Part shown: positions 9,765 to 21,593 of the stretch, piece by piece
Position numbering within the stretch: the stretch's first letter is position 1
Layout of the letters: each line of letters begins with the position of its first letter
Assembly (NCBI RefSeq): GCF_046630445.1
Contig: NC_092336.1
Coordinates: 206,245,001-206,309,000 of the forward strand
Direction: 5' to 3'
Length of the DNA: 64,000 nt
Origin: Rutidosis leptorrhynchoides
Taxonomy: Eukaryota; Streptophyta; Magnoliopsida; Asterales; Asteraceae
Notes under the pieces: model-generated
Database searches by the model: none
What the model was told of the DNA's origin: nothing
What the model saw: the letters and a program-made list of their open reading frames with translations, nothing else
Position numbers and translations under genes: made by a program

Positions 9765-12700
9765 ATAGGTTTGGCAGCATGTGCACGGAAGTGACATCTT
9801 TCCAAACCGTGTGTCGAGTCAAACATATCTTGGGGTGGGTTAAGTGAGTGAAAAAGGTATTGACGAGTTAGTTGGCGGAAACTAACAGATTATCTACTAA
9901 GCTTTGTGTGTGAGATGTGTTAAGACAGGTATGAAGATCGATTCCACCCTGCTGGTGCCCTGATGACCCTCAGTACTGACAGAACTTTGGTGGATGCGTT
10001 TGATGCCGATTTGGATGAAGGACTTGACGCGTATTAGTTGACGTGGCTCCAATGATGAGGATTCAGTTGCAGAGTTGATGAGGGTTAAGGGTACGGGTGC
10101 GACCGAGGTGTTGATAGATACAGAAGATGTCTTCTTATTCATAAAGGTACATTCTTGTTACATTACTATAACTATTATTATTATTGAACCTGTAGATTGA
10201 GTTCATGCCTTTGTCAATTTGGTGTTTATTGTTGTAATGATAATCTGTGACGATTAGTGTTTCAAGTTGCGATTGATTAATTGTACTTGTAAGATAGAAG
10301 TAGATGACTGTTGATGGACACAGTTACGGCGACTGTGTCTAGAACTACCTTTGCTACTATCGGGATTTTATTCCCCTAGACTGACTGCTATGTTCTGTGA
10401 GACTTTATAGACATGATCATTGGAATATTGTGTCATGCTTTTGTGAATTGTTGTTATATGGCCTGTTATACTATACGTGAGACTACTGTTGGCCTAGACT
10501 GGAAGAATTGAGGTGAATAATTTGTAGTATTAACCAAGACGAATATGAAGTCATTTCCTGACCGTTGACTGATGGGACACACGTAGTGACCCATAAAGAC
10601 TGATTAGGGTAGTGACCCCTTGATGAGTAGTGAAAGTCTCGAACCCTATTGTGTAACTATGTGAAGTGTAGTCTTCATGCTTGGCGACCGTGACTGGACC
10701 AGTAGATGACGGACCCTATGATATTATAGTATGACGGGACTTGTTGTGTTGGACTTAGGTGAAATGTAATTCTTTCCCATGGATCGACGGGACACACGTA
10801 GTGGCCCTTAAGGATTGAAATAGAGTAGTAGTTTCCTTGTCTTCTGATAAGAGGATCCGGACCCTGTTTGTTGTTGTCATATGTAGGTGGTTTCCGTGTC
10901 ACATATGATGTTGACTTTTGGTTTAGATGATTGTGGCCGTAGTAAGACTTTGAAGAATCGTTTTCCTACCATAGACTAATGTGAGTTAGTGGTGACCTTT
11001 TGGAAGTAAGTTTGATTGGATTTTTCCATGTAGTCTTGACTGAAAAATAGGAAAACCATGTTTTGTCGTTATGTGAGGAGTATTATTAGCCTGGATGTAC
11101 TGTTGCAGGATTTGACTAGCTAAGTAGGACCTGTAGAGTTGTCCCGAGAAGTTGTTGATTTTTTGTGAATTGATATGACTCATTAGATGTCAGTATGTAA
11201 GACGTTCGTTTAGTGACTTTCTTGGAAGTAGAGCAGACCTTAACGGGAATAGAAATTCAGTTCAAGCTGAATTATGATGAATCTTGACTAGGTCGGGAGA
11301 CGAGATTAGAACATTGATCATATTACTGTTAAGATAGAAGCATTGATCTGGTAGTTCGATAGTGACCGTTGTGAATATTTTGTCTTTTGAAGATTTTAAT
11401 ATAAGGTCGAGGACGGACAATAATAGCATTTGCAAATAAGACGAAGTAAGTAGGTATAGTTTATTGGATGTTGGATCAGAGTTACTAACGTGGTTACTAA
11501 AGAGGACTTAGTAGAATTAAGATCGAATTAGAACCGAGTTAGGTGTTTTCTTTCAAGACTTTTGCGGTTTTGACAGCCTTAGATTGTAAAATCTTTTAGT
11601 TTGGGATATAGTGGAGATTTATAACTATCGGTGACTTAAGAAGATAGACCGTGTTGTTTTGATGAACTCTATTAAGATCTTGTTCCGAAATACTCGAAAT
11701 GAAAGTGTGATTTAGAATGATGTATTACGTCTGGCCAACGGAAATACGTTATAGTAAATCATACCGTATTTTTGAGAGTCGGAAGAGATGTAACAAGTGT
11801 TAGATCGGATGTTGTTTGATGATTAATGCGATTTTCGAGGACTGTTGACCGAGAGTTGATTTTTTTCGACATAGTAATGCTAGTTGAACAATATCTGGAC
11901 TTAGGCTATTGATGATCGAATCAGCTTTAGTTTTGAGTTCTGATGAAGTTCTAAGCAAATTAAAGATGATGCAGAGATAGCCTTAGCGGTGTCAAACACA
12001 TGTATTGATGTCATTTGACGGACTTAATTGCTAGATGGATGTTTATTGTTTGTGGTAGTGGATATCGTTGACTTGAAATCCATGTTCGAATGATTAATGT
12101 TGGTCTAATATTGCATTTGTAAGTGTTTCTTCTAATGATGAAATGAATAAAGCCATGCTTTAAGTGATGAATTTCGGGTAAGTATCGACCTAGATAAGTG
12201 ATTTATGACGAAACCCTTAGAAATCGATTTTGAACTAGGTATTTAATTGTGGGTTCTGGTAGCACTTTAGCCAAGTAACGATCTATCTGATGTAACTGTG
12301 TCGGTGTTGGGCATGTGTATTGATGTTACTTAAGGAAATTAAAATTTAGATATCTACTTTCGGAATGGGTGGACGATTAATATTTACTCAAGATTTGTGA
12401 TGTAATGATTGAATTGATTTGAAATTGGGTTGGTAATCATTTCTACTATGATTGAGTTGATCAGAATAACGATTTAGTCGTTGAATAATTGGGGAACATT
12501 GAACCAGATAAGCGAATTTCAACGAAATTATTAAATATCAGGATTGAAACAAGTATTAAATTACGGAATTTGGGTAAATCAGTGTAATCCGAGTTGATTT
12601 GGCTATGTTGTAGTGATGAAATTAGCTAAGTTTGTGTATTCTAAGGTAAATGATAGCCATTATTCAGTGTTTTAGAGTGAGTTGATCTAGGAAATTTGAT

Positions 12701-13890
12701 GAAAGTGACTCGAGAATAACCTCAAATCATGATTGACAGATATAATGTTGTGGGTCATTAGTAGTGACTCGAGAGTTAGTGTGTAAAACCTAGATATGAG
12801 ATGGAATTTTCGTGGTATTTCGTAAGATTATTGATAGATCAAGTTTGGAATTCAGACGAAATTAGACTTTTTTAGTTATTAGATAGCGGTAGGTTGTCAG
12901 CATTGAACTTCTTTAGCTCGTGGTAAAGACTGTTTTCTAGACCAGAATGTGAGGAAAGATTCGAATATCGTGTAATGTAAGTAAGTAAGTTTGCAGATCG
13001 GCATATAGCGGGTCTCGACACTTGGATAGTAGACTAGCAGATGATGTGTTTGGCCTTAGACCGATAAGTTAGCTTTTGACCTATGAGAATGGACGGAGCT
13101 TTGTAAGGCATATGACCGTAGGACATGATTTGACTTAGGTTACGTTGTGGCCCGTTTTGGTGGTTTGTAATACCCATGACCTTTGTTGATTTAGTGATGT
13201 AGAATTGTGGGCTTAACTGAGTTGCGTATTCATGTGACACGTTGACAACAGACTGATGACTTAGAATAAACTGAATATAAGATTTAATGGGTTAACTTTA
13301 TGGGTAATCTCGAAATTTGATGGATCAGTCCGATTCAATGAAATTGACAGTGTATAACCGTTGCTATCTTCAGAAAGTGGGGTGTAGTGACAGTTTGACG
13401 TGAAACTTTTTGTGGAAGTCAATTAAGTTGATGATGGGTCTATATAATACTTTTGGGTTGTCTTGTATTTGCATGAATGTTGATTGCATCTAGTGTTGAA
13501 TTGCTTGATCGTTATCCTCTTAGCTTAGCTTAGGATAAATGATGACGTGCACGGCCCTTGTTAAACAGTAGATTGTTGGTACTTGGTTACCACTTCAAGC
13601 GATAATTGTGATGCTATAGACAATTGCGGGATAAATTATCTGAATGTTGTGTTGCATGATTGGAGTTGGTCGTAACAGAAAGGGTTAGCATTAACTTAGT
13701 GACGGTGAGTTTTTAAATTAATGATTTTCGCTTATAGGTTGGTAGATGAGAAAACTAATGAACCTTGGTAATGTTTGTTATCTTAGGATGTGTTTTGGTG
13801 TAGCTACCGGTGTGACCAATTGTGTTGGTATTTATTACCTGTGACCTGTGTTGGCTATGACTTAGTAGATTTCGAGGACGGAATCTCTTT
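9765..13890 (+). other. non-coding internal domain of the LARD-like element
   Basis: About 4.1 kb with stop codons scattered through all frames; no frame of note exceeds about 80 codons and none shows a known motif. The plus strand is poor in C relative to G: in four 60-base lines counted by hand (starting 11521, 11701, 12001, 12781) G totals 59 and C 26. A diverged internal duplication of about 220 bp is seen near 10500-10900, both halves sharing GGGACACACGTAGTG. No remnant of gag or pol was recognised. Confidence 0.7.
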
Positions 13891-13901
13891 AAGGGGGGTA
13901 G
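13891..13901 (+). promoter_or_regulatory. polypurine tract of the LARD-like element
   Basis: AAGGGGGGTAG lies 3 bp before the right LTR start, after the GAGGACGGAATC-type sequence common ahead of plant Ty3-type 3' LTRs. Confidence 0.8.
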
Positions 13902-13904
13902 ATT

Positions 13905-15654
13905 TGTAACACCCTCGAAGCGGGCCTAGCTGTTAGATTATTATTTTGCCCTCAGGTTGTGTGGTGTTATTATATGCTTTTATTCTAATTTTATATTTTG
14001 TATTATTTTAATGTTGTGGATAGGACCAGTTTGTGACAAGGGTCACATAACAGGTTTGTTTATTTAATTTGGACTTCGTATGTGTCACTAAATGAGATAC
14101 GAAAGAATTCAGATAACTGATAAATACCCGTGTGTTGTGATGTATGGGTTTTTTTAACCCTTAAGTGTGTAGGTGGGGAGAATTATCTTCATTTTTCTAG
14201 ATTCTTCCCCAAATATTACTTCCGTACGTTCATCTCCATCTCACCAAACCCTAATCATCAAAACTTGTTCTTGGGCTCAAATTGATCTTAGAATCGTGTT
14301 CTTTGTTGTCTACTGATTCTAACAAGGTAAGAATCACAAGCCTTCATGCTTTAATCTTTGAGAAAAATGGAGTTTTGTGTTAGTTTTTACAAAGTGTGTA
14401 ATTTGGGTCAAAATGGTTAGATTTAATGTTGTTTGAGTCCAAATCTTGTGGGTTTATGTTTCTACATGTTTAGTATCTTCGATTTGGTCAGTTTTGAGGG
14501 CGTAATCGAGCTCTAGAGCCAGAATTGGTCGATTTTGGGTGAAATCCGTCACTTTGTTCTTCAGCTTCTGCAGATAAACACAGTCGGCCGACTGTCTCTT
14601 GACAGTTGACCGACCGACGCGACCATCGACCGACTGAATCGACCATCAGCCGAGTGTGTCTGTGAGAGACCATCGACCGAGTGTCTAGACACTCGGCCGA
14701 GTGAGTGTAGACAGTCGGCCGACTGTCTCTGACAGTCGACCGAGTGTCTTTGGAAGTGTAAAATTTTACTAAGTGTTGATTTTTAGCCGTTATGCTGCCC
14801 GTTTATATTTTGATGATAATAATATTATAACTAACTTGTGAGTATTGTTTTCAGGTGATACAGACGAGGAGAAGACTCGGTGACATTAGACTACCGAGTG
14901 ATGTCGGTATCGGTGAGTGGGACTAACTGGAGTATATAGTATAGAGTAGCATGTTATATTATGATTGCCATGCTTGATAGATATACTTGCTACTACTGTT
15001 AGTTAGTATGTTGTGATGACTGCATGTTAGTTGATGCTTGTCTGCTGGAGCCCAGTGTGTCCCTATTGTGTGGTAGCCTCGGTAGAAGAGATCAACCTGC
15101 GGGTTGGGTTCCTCATGTGGTAGCCTAGTCAATCGTGGTGTATATATATATATGTGAATGACGCGTCCGTCGCGTGTGGATTATATATTTACAACACGGT
15201 GGTGGAGGAACTTCTGGTAAGCCCCAGTCCGATCAGCTGGTGGTTAATGGTTTGGCCGAGCCGCCAGAGTCTCTGTAGACGGCACTTGGGTGATGTTTAT
15301 GTGTTAGACTATGTGACATGATTAGTATGACGGTTCCTGTATACTATTGCCTGTAGTTAGTTGCACTCACTTAGCTTCGTGCTAATCCCCCACATATTCC
15401 CTGCAGGTTATGGATTTGTTGTATGCTAGTTATCAGGGCAAAGATGGGATGTTGGAAGATATGTTTGACAAAGCCGGAAACTCTGATGTCGCATCTTTTC
15501 TATTAAAGTTGTATTTACGTTTTAATATAACACCCGTTCGTTTATTTATTAACATGTTTTCATTAAGTGGATTATATATGTATATATACATTTTTAACTT
15601 ATATACTAGTTAAATTGGTCTTCCGCTGTATAAAAAAAAATCTGGGGTGTTATA
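13905..15654 (+). repeat. 3' LTR of the non-coding element
   Basis: Same termini as the 5' LTR, about 98 percent identical by eye. It is followed by target duplication ATGTG (15655-15659), after which chromovirus pol resumes. Confidence 0.9.
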
Positions 15655-18600
15655 ATGTGTTACGATAAAACTGTTAATGTTCCATTGAGAAATGGAGATA
15701 CTCTCATCATTCAGGGTGAAAAGAGTGGTTCCAATCTCAATATCATCTCCTGTATTAAAACTCGCAAATACCTTATGAAAGGTTATCCAGCTATTCTAGC
15801 TCACGTTAAGCTGATTGAATCAGAAGAGAAGCGTATTGAAGATGTACCAGTAGTTAAAGACTATCCTGATGTGTTTCCCGAAGATCTTCCTGATCTTCCA
15901 CCTCCTCGACAAGTTGAATTTCAAATTGATTTAACTCTCAGTGCTGCTCCTATTGCTAAAGCCCCATATCGTTTAGCACCTCCCGAGATGAAGGAACTAT
16001 CCAATCAGCTCCAAGAACTGTTGGATAAAGGTTTCATTCGTCCTAGCTCGTCCCCATGGGGAGCTCCTATTCTGTTTGTTAAGAAGAAGGATGGTACGTT
16101 AAGGATGTGTATTGACTACCGTGAACTTAACAAGCTGACTATCAAGAACCGTTATCCGTTGCCACGTATTGATGATCTATTTGATCAACTTCAAGGGTCA
16201 AGTGTCTATTCCAAGATTAAGTTAAGGTCTGGTTATCATCAACTCAAAGTTAAGGAATCCGATATTCCTAAGACTGCTTTTCGCACTCACTATGGACACT
16301 ATGAGTTTTGTGTTATGCCTTTTGGTTTGACTAATGCTCCTGCTGTGTTCATGGATCTTATGAACCGTGTATGTAAACCCTATCTTGATAAATTCGTCAT
16401 TGTATTCATTGATGACATTCTGATCTATTCCAAGAGTGAGGAAGAACATGAGCAGCATTTGCGCATGATTCTTGAACTCTTAAGAAAGGAAAAACTCTAT
16501 GCTAAATTCTCTAAGTGCGAGTTTTGGCTCAAAACCGTACAATTTCTTGGACATGTTGTTGATAGAAATGGAATACATGTCGATCCTGCTAAAATCACTG
16601 CTATTCAGAACTGGGAGATACCAAGGACTGTGAAGAATATTCGCCAGTTTTTGGGACTTGCCGGTTACTATCGAAGATTCATTAAAGATTTTTCTCTCAT
16701 TGCTAAACCTCTTACAAAGCTAACTCAAAAAGGGAAGAAATTTGAGTGGTTCGAAGAACAGGAATTTGCTTTCAAGATTCTGAAGGAGAAATTGACCACA
16801 GCCCCGATTCTCTCTTTACCTGAAGGCACTGACGACTTTGTTGTTTACTGCGATGCTTCGAAGCAAGGCTTTGGTTGTGTTTTAATGCAACGTGAAAAAG
16901 TTATTGCGTACGCATCTAGGCAGTTGAAGAAACATGAAGAGAACTATACCACACATGACCTTGAGTTAGGTGCTGTGGTATTTGCATTAAAGATATGGAG
17001 ACATTATTTGTATGGTACCCATTTTACAGTATACACTGACCATAAAAGTCTTAGACATATCTTTGATCAGAAACAGTTGAATATGAGACAAAGTCGATGG
17101 CTCGAGACTTTGAACGATTATCACTGTGAGCTGAAATATCATCATGGCAAGGCGAATGTAGTTGCTGATGCCCTTAGTCGAAAAGACGATGTTAAACGTG
17201 TTCGTGCTCTAAACCTGAAAATCAAATCAAATCTTATCTCACGAATCTGTGAAGCTCAATTGGAAGCCATTAAACCGACACATGTCGAAGGTGAAGGACC
17301 CATTGGTTTTGAGAACCAACTTCAAGTGAAAGCTAATGGTACATGGTATTTTAGCAACAGAATTTGGGTTCCTCGTTTCAGTAATCTCCGTGAACTAGTC
17401 TTGGATGAAGCTCATAAGACTAGATATTCTATTCATCCCGGTTCCAGTAAGATTTATCACGATGTGAAGCAATTCTACTGGTGGCCTAATATGAAAGCCG
17501 ACATTGCTACTTATGTTAGTAAGTGTCTTACTTGTTTGAAGGTCAAGGCCGAGTATCAAAAGCCTTCTGGTATGTTGACACAACCCGATATTCCGCAGTG
17601 GAAGTGGGAATGTATCACTATGGACTTTGTTACTAAGTTAACAAAGACTGCGAACGGTAACGATACTATTTGGGTCGTAGTTGATCGTCTTACTAAATCT
17701 GCACATTTCATACCAATCAAGGAAACCGACAAGATGGAGAGATTAGCACAGCTTTATATTAAAGAAATCGTCTCACGTCATGGTGTTCCTATCTCGATTA
17801 TTTCTGATCGCGATAGTCGATTTGTTTCTAGATTCAGGAAAACTTTACAATCTGCTCTTGGAACTCAACTCGACATGAGTACAGCCTATCATCCACAAAC
17901 TGATGGTCAAAGTGAAAGAACTATTCAAACCATGGAAGATATGCTACGTGCTTGTGCAATCGATTTCGGCAAAGGTTGGGATAGACACCTACCTTTGATT
18001 GAATTTTCCTACAATAATAGTTACCACTCTAGCATTAAAGCTGCACCTTTTGAAGCTTTATATGGACGAAAGTGTAGATCCCCTCTGTGTTGGGATGAAC
18101 TTGAGGACAGACATTTAACTGGTCCCGAAATTATCCACGAAACTACTGAAAAGATCGTTCAGATTAAGCAACGTTTAGAAACTGCCCGTAGCCGACAAAA
18201 GAGCTATGCCGATAAGAAACGAAAAGACATCGAATACCAAGTTGGAGATAAAGTCATGTTGAAAGTATCCCCTTGGAAAGGTGTTGTTCGCTTCGGTAAG
18301 CGAAGTAAACTCAGTCCACGATATGTAGGACCTTTCACAATCACTGAAAGAGTCGGTCCTGTGGCATATCGATTAGAACTACCAGCCGAACTCAGTCAAG
18401 TACATGATGTGTTTCATGTCTTGAATCTTAAGCGATGTCTTGCTAATGACACACTCGCTATTCCTCTGGATGACGTCCGCATTGATGAGCAAATGCACTT
18501 CGTTGAAGAACCTATAGAAATCATGGAAGGAGAAGTCAAACAAACGCGTAAAAGCAACATACCTATTGTAAAAGTCCGGTGGAATTCGCGTAGAGGCCCC

Positions 18601-18687
18601 GAATATACCTGGGAACGCAAAGACCACATGAAACAGAAATATCCCCATCTCTTCTCAACAGCTGATGCAAACGAGAAAACTACCTAA
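15655..18687 (+). CDS. pol of chromovirus B: reverse transcriptase, RNase H, integrase, chromodomain
   Basis: A 1010-codon frame. In order: protease-RT linker, reverse transcriptase with the [11 protein letters not shown] catalytic block near residues 248-262, RNase H ([12 protein letters not shown] near 395, YTDHKSL near 459), integrase HHCC zinc region (about 583-629), integrase core with D in ITMDF (about 655), D in ISDRDSRF (about 716) and E in [13 protein letters not shown] (about 750), the GPF segment near 892, and a chromodomain-like end ([14 protein letters not shown]) near 980-1000. This order and the chromodomain place it among Ty3-type chromoviruses, Tekay-like. The first ATG lies in the target duplication of the inserted element, so it is not a natural start; the frame is the 3' part of a longer polyprotein interrupted at 8007. 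Part of a fossil element. Confidence 0.93.
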   Translation: MCYDKTVNVPLRNGDTLIIQGEKSGSNLNIISCIKTRKYLMKGYPAILAHVKLIESEEKRIEDVPVVKDYPDVFPEDLPDLPPPRQVEFQIDLTLSAAPIAKAPYRLAPPEMKELSNQLQELLDKGFIRPSSSPWGAPILFVKKKDGTLRMCIDYRELNKLTIKNRYPLPRIDDLFDQLQGSSVYSKIKLRSGYHQLKVKESDIPKTAFRTHYGHYEFCVMPFGLTNAPAVFMDLMNRVCKPYLDKFVIVFIDDILIYSKSEEEHEQHLRMILELLRKEKLYAKFSKCEFWLKTVQFLGHVVDRNGIHVDPAKITAIQNWEIPRTVKNIRQFLGLAGYYRRFIKDFSLIAKPLTKLTQKGKKFEWFEEQEFAFKILKEKLTTAPILSLPEGTDDFVVYCDASKQGFGCVLMQREKVIAYASRQLKKHEENYTTHDLELGAVVFALKIWRHYLYGTHFTVYTDHKSLRHIFDQKQLNMRQSRWLETLNDYHCELKYHHGKANVVADALSRKDDVKRVRALNLKIKSNLISRICEAQLEAIKPTHVEGEGPIGFENQLQVKANGTWYFSNRIWVPRFSNLRELVLDEAHKTRYSIHPGSSKIYHDVKQFYWWPNMKADIATYVSKCLTCLKVKAEYQKPSGMLTQPDIPQWKWECITMDFVTKLTKTANGNDTIWVVVDRLTKSAHFIPIKETDKMERLAQLYIKEIVSRHGVPISIISDRDSRFVSRFRKTLQSALGTQLDMSTAYHPQTDGQSERTIQTMEDMLRACAIDFGKGWDRHLPLIEFSYNNSYHSSIKAAPFEALYGRKCRSPLCWDELEDRHLTGPEIIHETTEKIVQIKQRLETARSRQKSYADKKRKDIEYQVGDKVMLKVSPWKGVVRFGKRSKLSPRYVGPFTITERVGPVAYRLELPAELSQVHDVFHVLNLKRCLANDTLAIPLDDVRIDEQMHFVEEPIEIMEGEVKQTRKSNIPIVKVRWNSRRGPEYTWERKDHMKQKYPHLFSTADANEKTT

Positions 18688-18699
18688 AAACTTCGGGAC

Positions 18700-18724
18700 G
18701 AAGTTTTCAATAACGGGGAGGTAC
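18700..18724 (+). promoter_or_regulatory. polypurine tract region of chromovirus B
   Basis: A GGGACGAAG-type sequence followed by AACGGGGAGGTAC just before the LTR start TATAACGACT. The same layout precedes the LTRs at 27931, 34609, 46701 and 55833. Confidence 0.6.
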
Positions 18725-19194
18725 TATAACGACTCTCATTTTTCCATACTACATTTCTCATATTTTCATTCAATACTTTTCCTTATTAAATGCCCAATAA
18801 AATAGTTAAACTTAATAAGTAAACTTTAATCGATAAAGGTTAAGCGTTAAGAATTATAAAATATGATAATTACCTTTGTACATTAATTGACAAGTTAATA
18901 AAAATAATAAGTAAATAAACTTTTGGGAGTAACTAAATAACTAAAAAGACTTGTGTAATTAAAATGAATAAACTTGAATAATTAAGGGTTATTAAGCTAT
19001 ATTAAAGTACAAGGACTTAAGTGAAAATATTAAAACCCTTGCTCATAAAACCCTAGCCAATTTGGAAAGGTAAAATTACCCATATACCCCTCTAAATTTC
19101 GGCCATGCATCCCTTCCTAACCCTTTTTCCAAGCTAACTTGTTCCCTAAGTAATTCCTTATAAAACCCTAATTCTAGAATGCTCCTATCCTCCC

Positions 19195-19202
19195 TATAAA
19201 TA
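19195..19202 (+). promoter_or_regulatory. TATA box of LTR B
   Basis: CCTATAAATAGACCCC, a strong plant TATA box about 470 bp into the LTR, followed by pyrimidine-rich leader-like sequence. Confidence 0.6.
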
Positions 19203-19775
19203 GACCCCTAGGCTAAACCATTCCATGTACCAAATCATAATTACATCCCTCACTCAAAAATATCTCTCTCCCTCTCCAATTTTCGACCAAAACCGAAAAT
19301 CCCCCACCACCATCGAAATCCTTAGGGTTTCCAAGAAATCTTCAAGTGTTCTTCGCGTTCTTCGTGTTCTTCAAGAATCTTCAAGGTGTTCTTTAAGATA
19401 TTCAGGGCTTTGATCTTCCATCTTCATCAAGTTCTTCTTTTCTTTGTTAATCTTCTTGAATCTTCAAAGGTATAAACATAAAACCCTAATCTATTTCCTT
19501 AATTCTTTGATCTTTGTTTTAATCTATATTCACATAAAATCATAAACACATAAACATAAGAACAAACCTAGATCTATATATGTAAAAAAAAAAAATATGA
19601 ATATATGTATGTATGTATAATGTCGACTAAAAAAAAAGGGAAAAACTTTAATCTTAAAACCCTAGGTTGTTACATGGAAGATTGTTAGTGTTTAATTAAG
19701 GAAACAAAATAATTATATATACATATACATATAAATCGATCCATATATATGTATATTTGTAAAAATTAATTTTTT

Positions 19776-19776
19776 T

Positions 19777-19840
<64 letters not shown>
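19776..19840. repeat. (TA)n microsatellite
   Basis: About 65 bp of almost pure TA repeats inside LTR B. Confidence 0.95.
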
Positions 19841-19843
<3 letters not shown>

Positions 19844-19864
19844 GATTACATATACATATACATA

Positions 19865-20150
19865 CTAAAACCTTAAACCCTAATTATACCTAAACTATAC
19901 TACTTTAATCAAACCCTAGTTTCATTAAAAACCTAATTAATTACTAAACCCTAATTCATTAAACCTAACCCTAATTAATTAATACCACTTTAATTATTAA
20001 ACCCTAATCATTACCTAATCATTACTACATTAAATAAAACCCTAATTTACTAAACCCTAATTTATGAAATCCTAGGACACTAATTACTAAACCCTAGTTA
20101 ATTAAATACCACTATAAATAACTAACTCTAATTAATGAAACCCTAATACT
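19865..20150. repeat. scattered telomere-like AAACCCTAA motifs
   Basis: About ten AAACCCTAA or AACCCTAG motifs occur within about 285 bp, separated by AT-rich spacers of 10-40 bp. They are not a head-to-tail telomere array, so this looks like an AT-rich degenerate repeat field in the LTR. Confidence 0.6.
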
Positions 20151-21323
20151 ACTATTAACATGTATACACTATTACTATTACTAGCACCTATAACCTACTA
20201 CTTATATTATAACACTTAAGAACGTTTTGGGATATGTATTAGAGATGTATAGATCTTCGAACTTTCTTGACGAATGGTTCTACGAGACTCTAGGCAGAGG
20301 GTTTGGACTTCCGATTTAAAGGGTCCTATGGCTCAAGCCCCTAGATCTCAAATGGCCATTCGAAGGGAAAGGGGTGATTGGAAGCTGATCTAATACGACA
20401 AGTATCCTAAAATGGAAAACACTCTTTAAAGTAGAAACTTTCTAAGTATAGAAACTTACTAGGAACAAAAATTTAGTGAAACAAACTATACATAAACACG
20501 TACTTAAACTCAAACATGGGCAAAACAATTAACTACTCTTAAATGTCAATAGGTTGACTTTCCTGCTCACTCGTTCAACTCTCTATTCCGAGGAATAACT
20601 CTCTCTCTACTTACTAAGGTGAATTCATAGCCCCTCTTTATTGCTAGCAAATTTACTTACTTACTTTTGGGGTGAGACACATGCTGTTTTTACTTTTTAC
20701 AATTTAGACACAAGTACCAAACTACTTAAACTATGCTATACCCGGCTATGTCCGACTAAGTCCCTACAGTGATATTTTTAAGTGCTGCGGCATGCTTATT
20801 TATTGGGGGTAGGCCTATCGGGAGTAATGTCCCCGATACATTTGACTAAGTCTTTGTATTACTTGATAATGAAATTTAACCGACAAGGAGAACTAATTTG
20901 TCATGGGGCAAACAACGTTTAGTCTAAATATCACGCATTGGCATAACTTTTGATCTTGCGAGATCAACTTTACAAACTAAGTCTTGTGGTCTAAAACAAT
21001 GATCAAACTTTTGTTAAACCTATGAACTTCACTCAACCTTTTTGGTTGACACTTTAGCATGTTTTGTCTCAGGTGCTGTTTGATTCAAGCTTACCTACCT
21101 ACTGCTTATGTGATACTACTTGGACATAGGATCAAGAGATTATCGCATATTTTACTTTTGCATTTGAACAATTATTTATTTACGATTGTAACAACAATTC
21201 ATTTTTCCGTTGCGTACTCATTCAAGTTAATTTAATCATTTAGTTTGTTCTCGTTTATATAATATGTTGGTATATTTTGATATTAAGTCACATTTCACTC
21301 AGGCCCTAACTGGGGGTGTGATA

Positions 21324-21593
21324 AAGTGGTTGTCGGTGTTCTGATTTCCGTCGGATACAGTGGTCTTCGGCGTTCTCCCAACTTCTTAATGTGTTTGTCG
21401 GAAATGGTTTGGTCATGTCGGTACTTCGGATTCTTTCAGATGTGGCTTGGTTATTATTACACTAGTTTCTTATCTTTTCCACCATGTCAGTGGTTAGGTT
21501 TGATGCATCAAAACTAAGCGTTAATCGGTTACAATGCATAATCCTTATTATAGTGCATAATCCTTTGATGCATCATGTTTGAAAATATTCTAA
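21324..21593. other. unassigned spacer with a 14-bp palindrome
   Basis: Between LTR B and the Helitron-like segment. No gene seen. TTTGATGCATCAAA near 21498 is a perfect palindrome, a related TTTGATGCATCAT lies near 21563, and TGCATAATCCTT is repeated between them. Confidence 0.4.

Larger units (their letters stand above)
8007..15654 (+). mobile_element. complete non-coding LTR element (LARD-like) inserted in chromovirus B
   Basis: Two LTRs of about 1.74 kb flank a 4.16-kb internal region with no credible gene. The target duplication ATGTG is present at 8002-8006 and 15655-15659. A tRNA-iMet primer site follows the left LTR and a polypurine tract precedes the right one, so the element is structurally whole yet encodes nothing, the hallmark of large retrotransposon derivatives that need proteins from another element. 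I counted about 31 substitutions plus a few length changes between the LTRs by eye (near 1.8 percent), which at a commonly used plant LTR rate suggests under about one million years. It is the youngest well-dated insertion here. Confidence 0.85.
18725..21323 (+). repeat. 3' LTR of chromovirus B (about 2.6 kb)
   Basis: Starts TATAACGACTC after the polypurine tract; the end is placed at GGGGGTGTGATA near 21323, approximate. It contains a TATA box (TATAAATA, 19195), a long (TA)n run (about 19776-19840), a field of AAACCCTAA-like motifs (about 19865-20150) and a GTGAGACACATGCTG block near 20682. The matching left LTR is outside the window. Confidence 0.65.

Noticed and set aside
9897-13240. Short frames in the LARD-like internal region
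   Set aside because: All are near chance length, none has a recognisable domain, and stops are dense in every frame.
16222-16458. Minus-strand frames opposite pol (also 17395-17583, 18379-18648, 27523-27861, 52709-53149)
   Set aside because: They are shadows of the plus-strand pol coding sequence.
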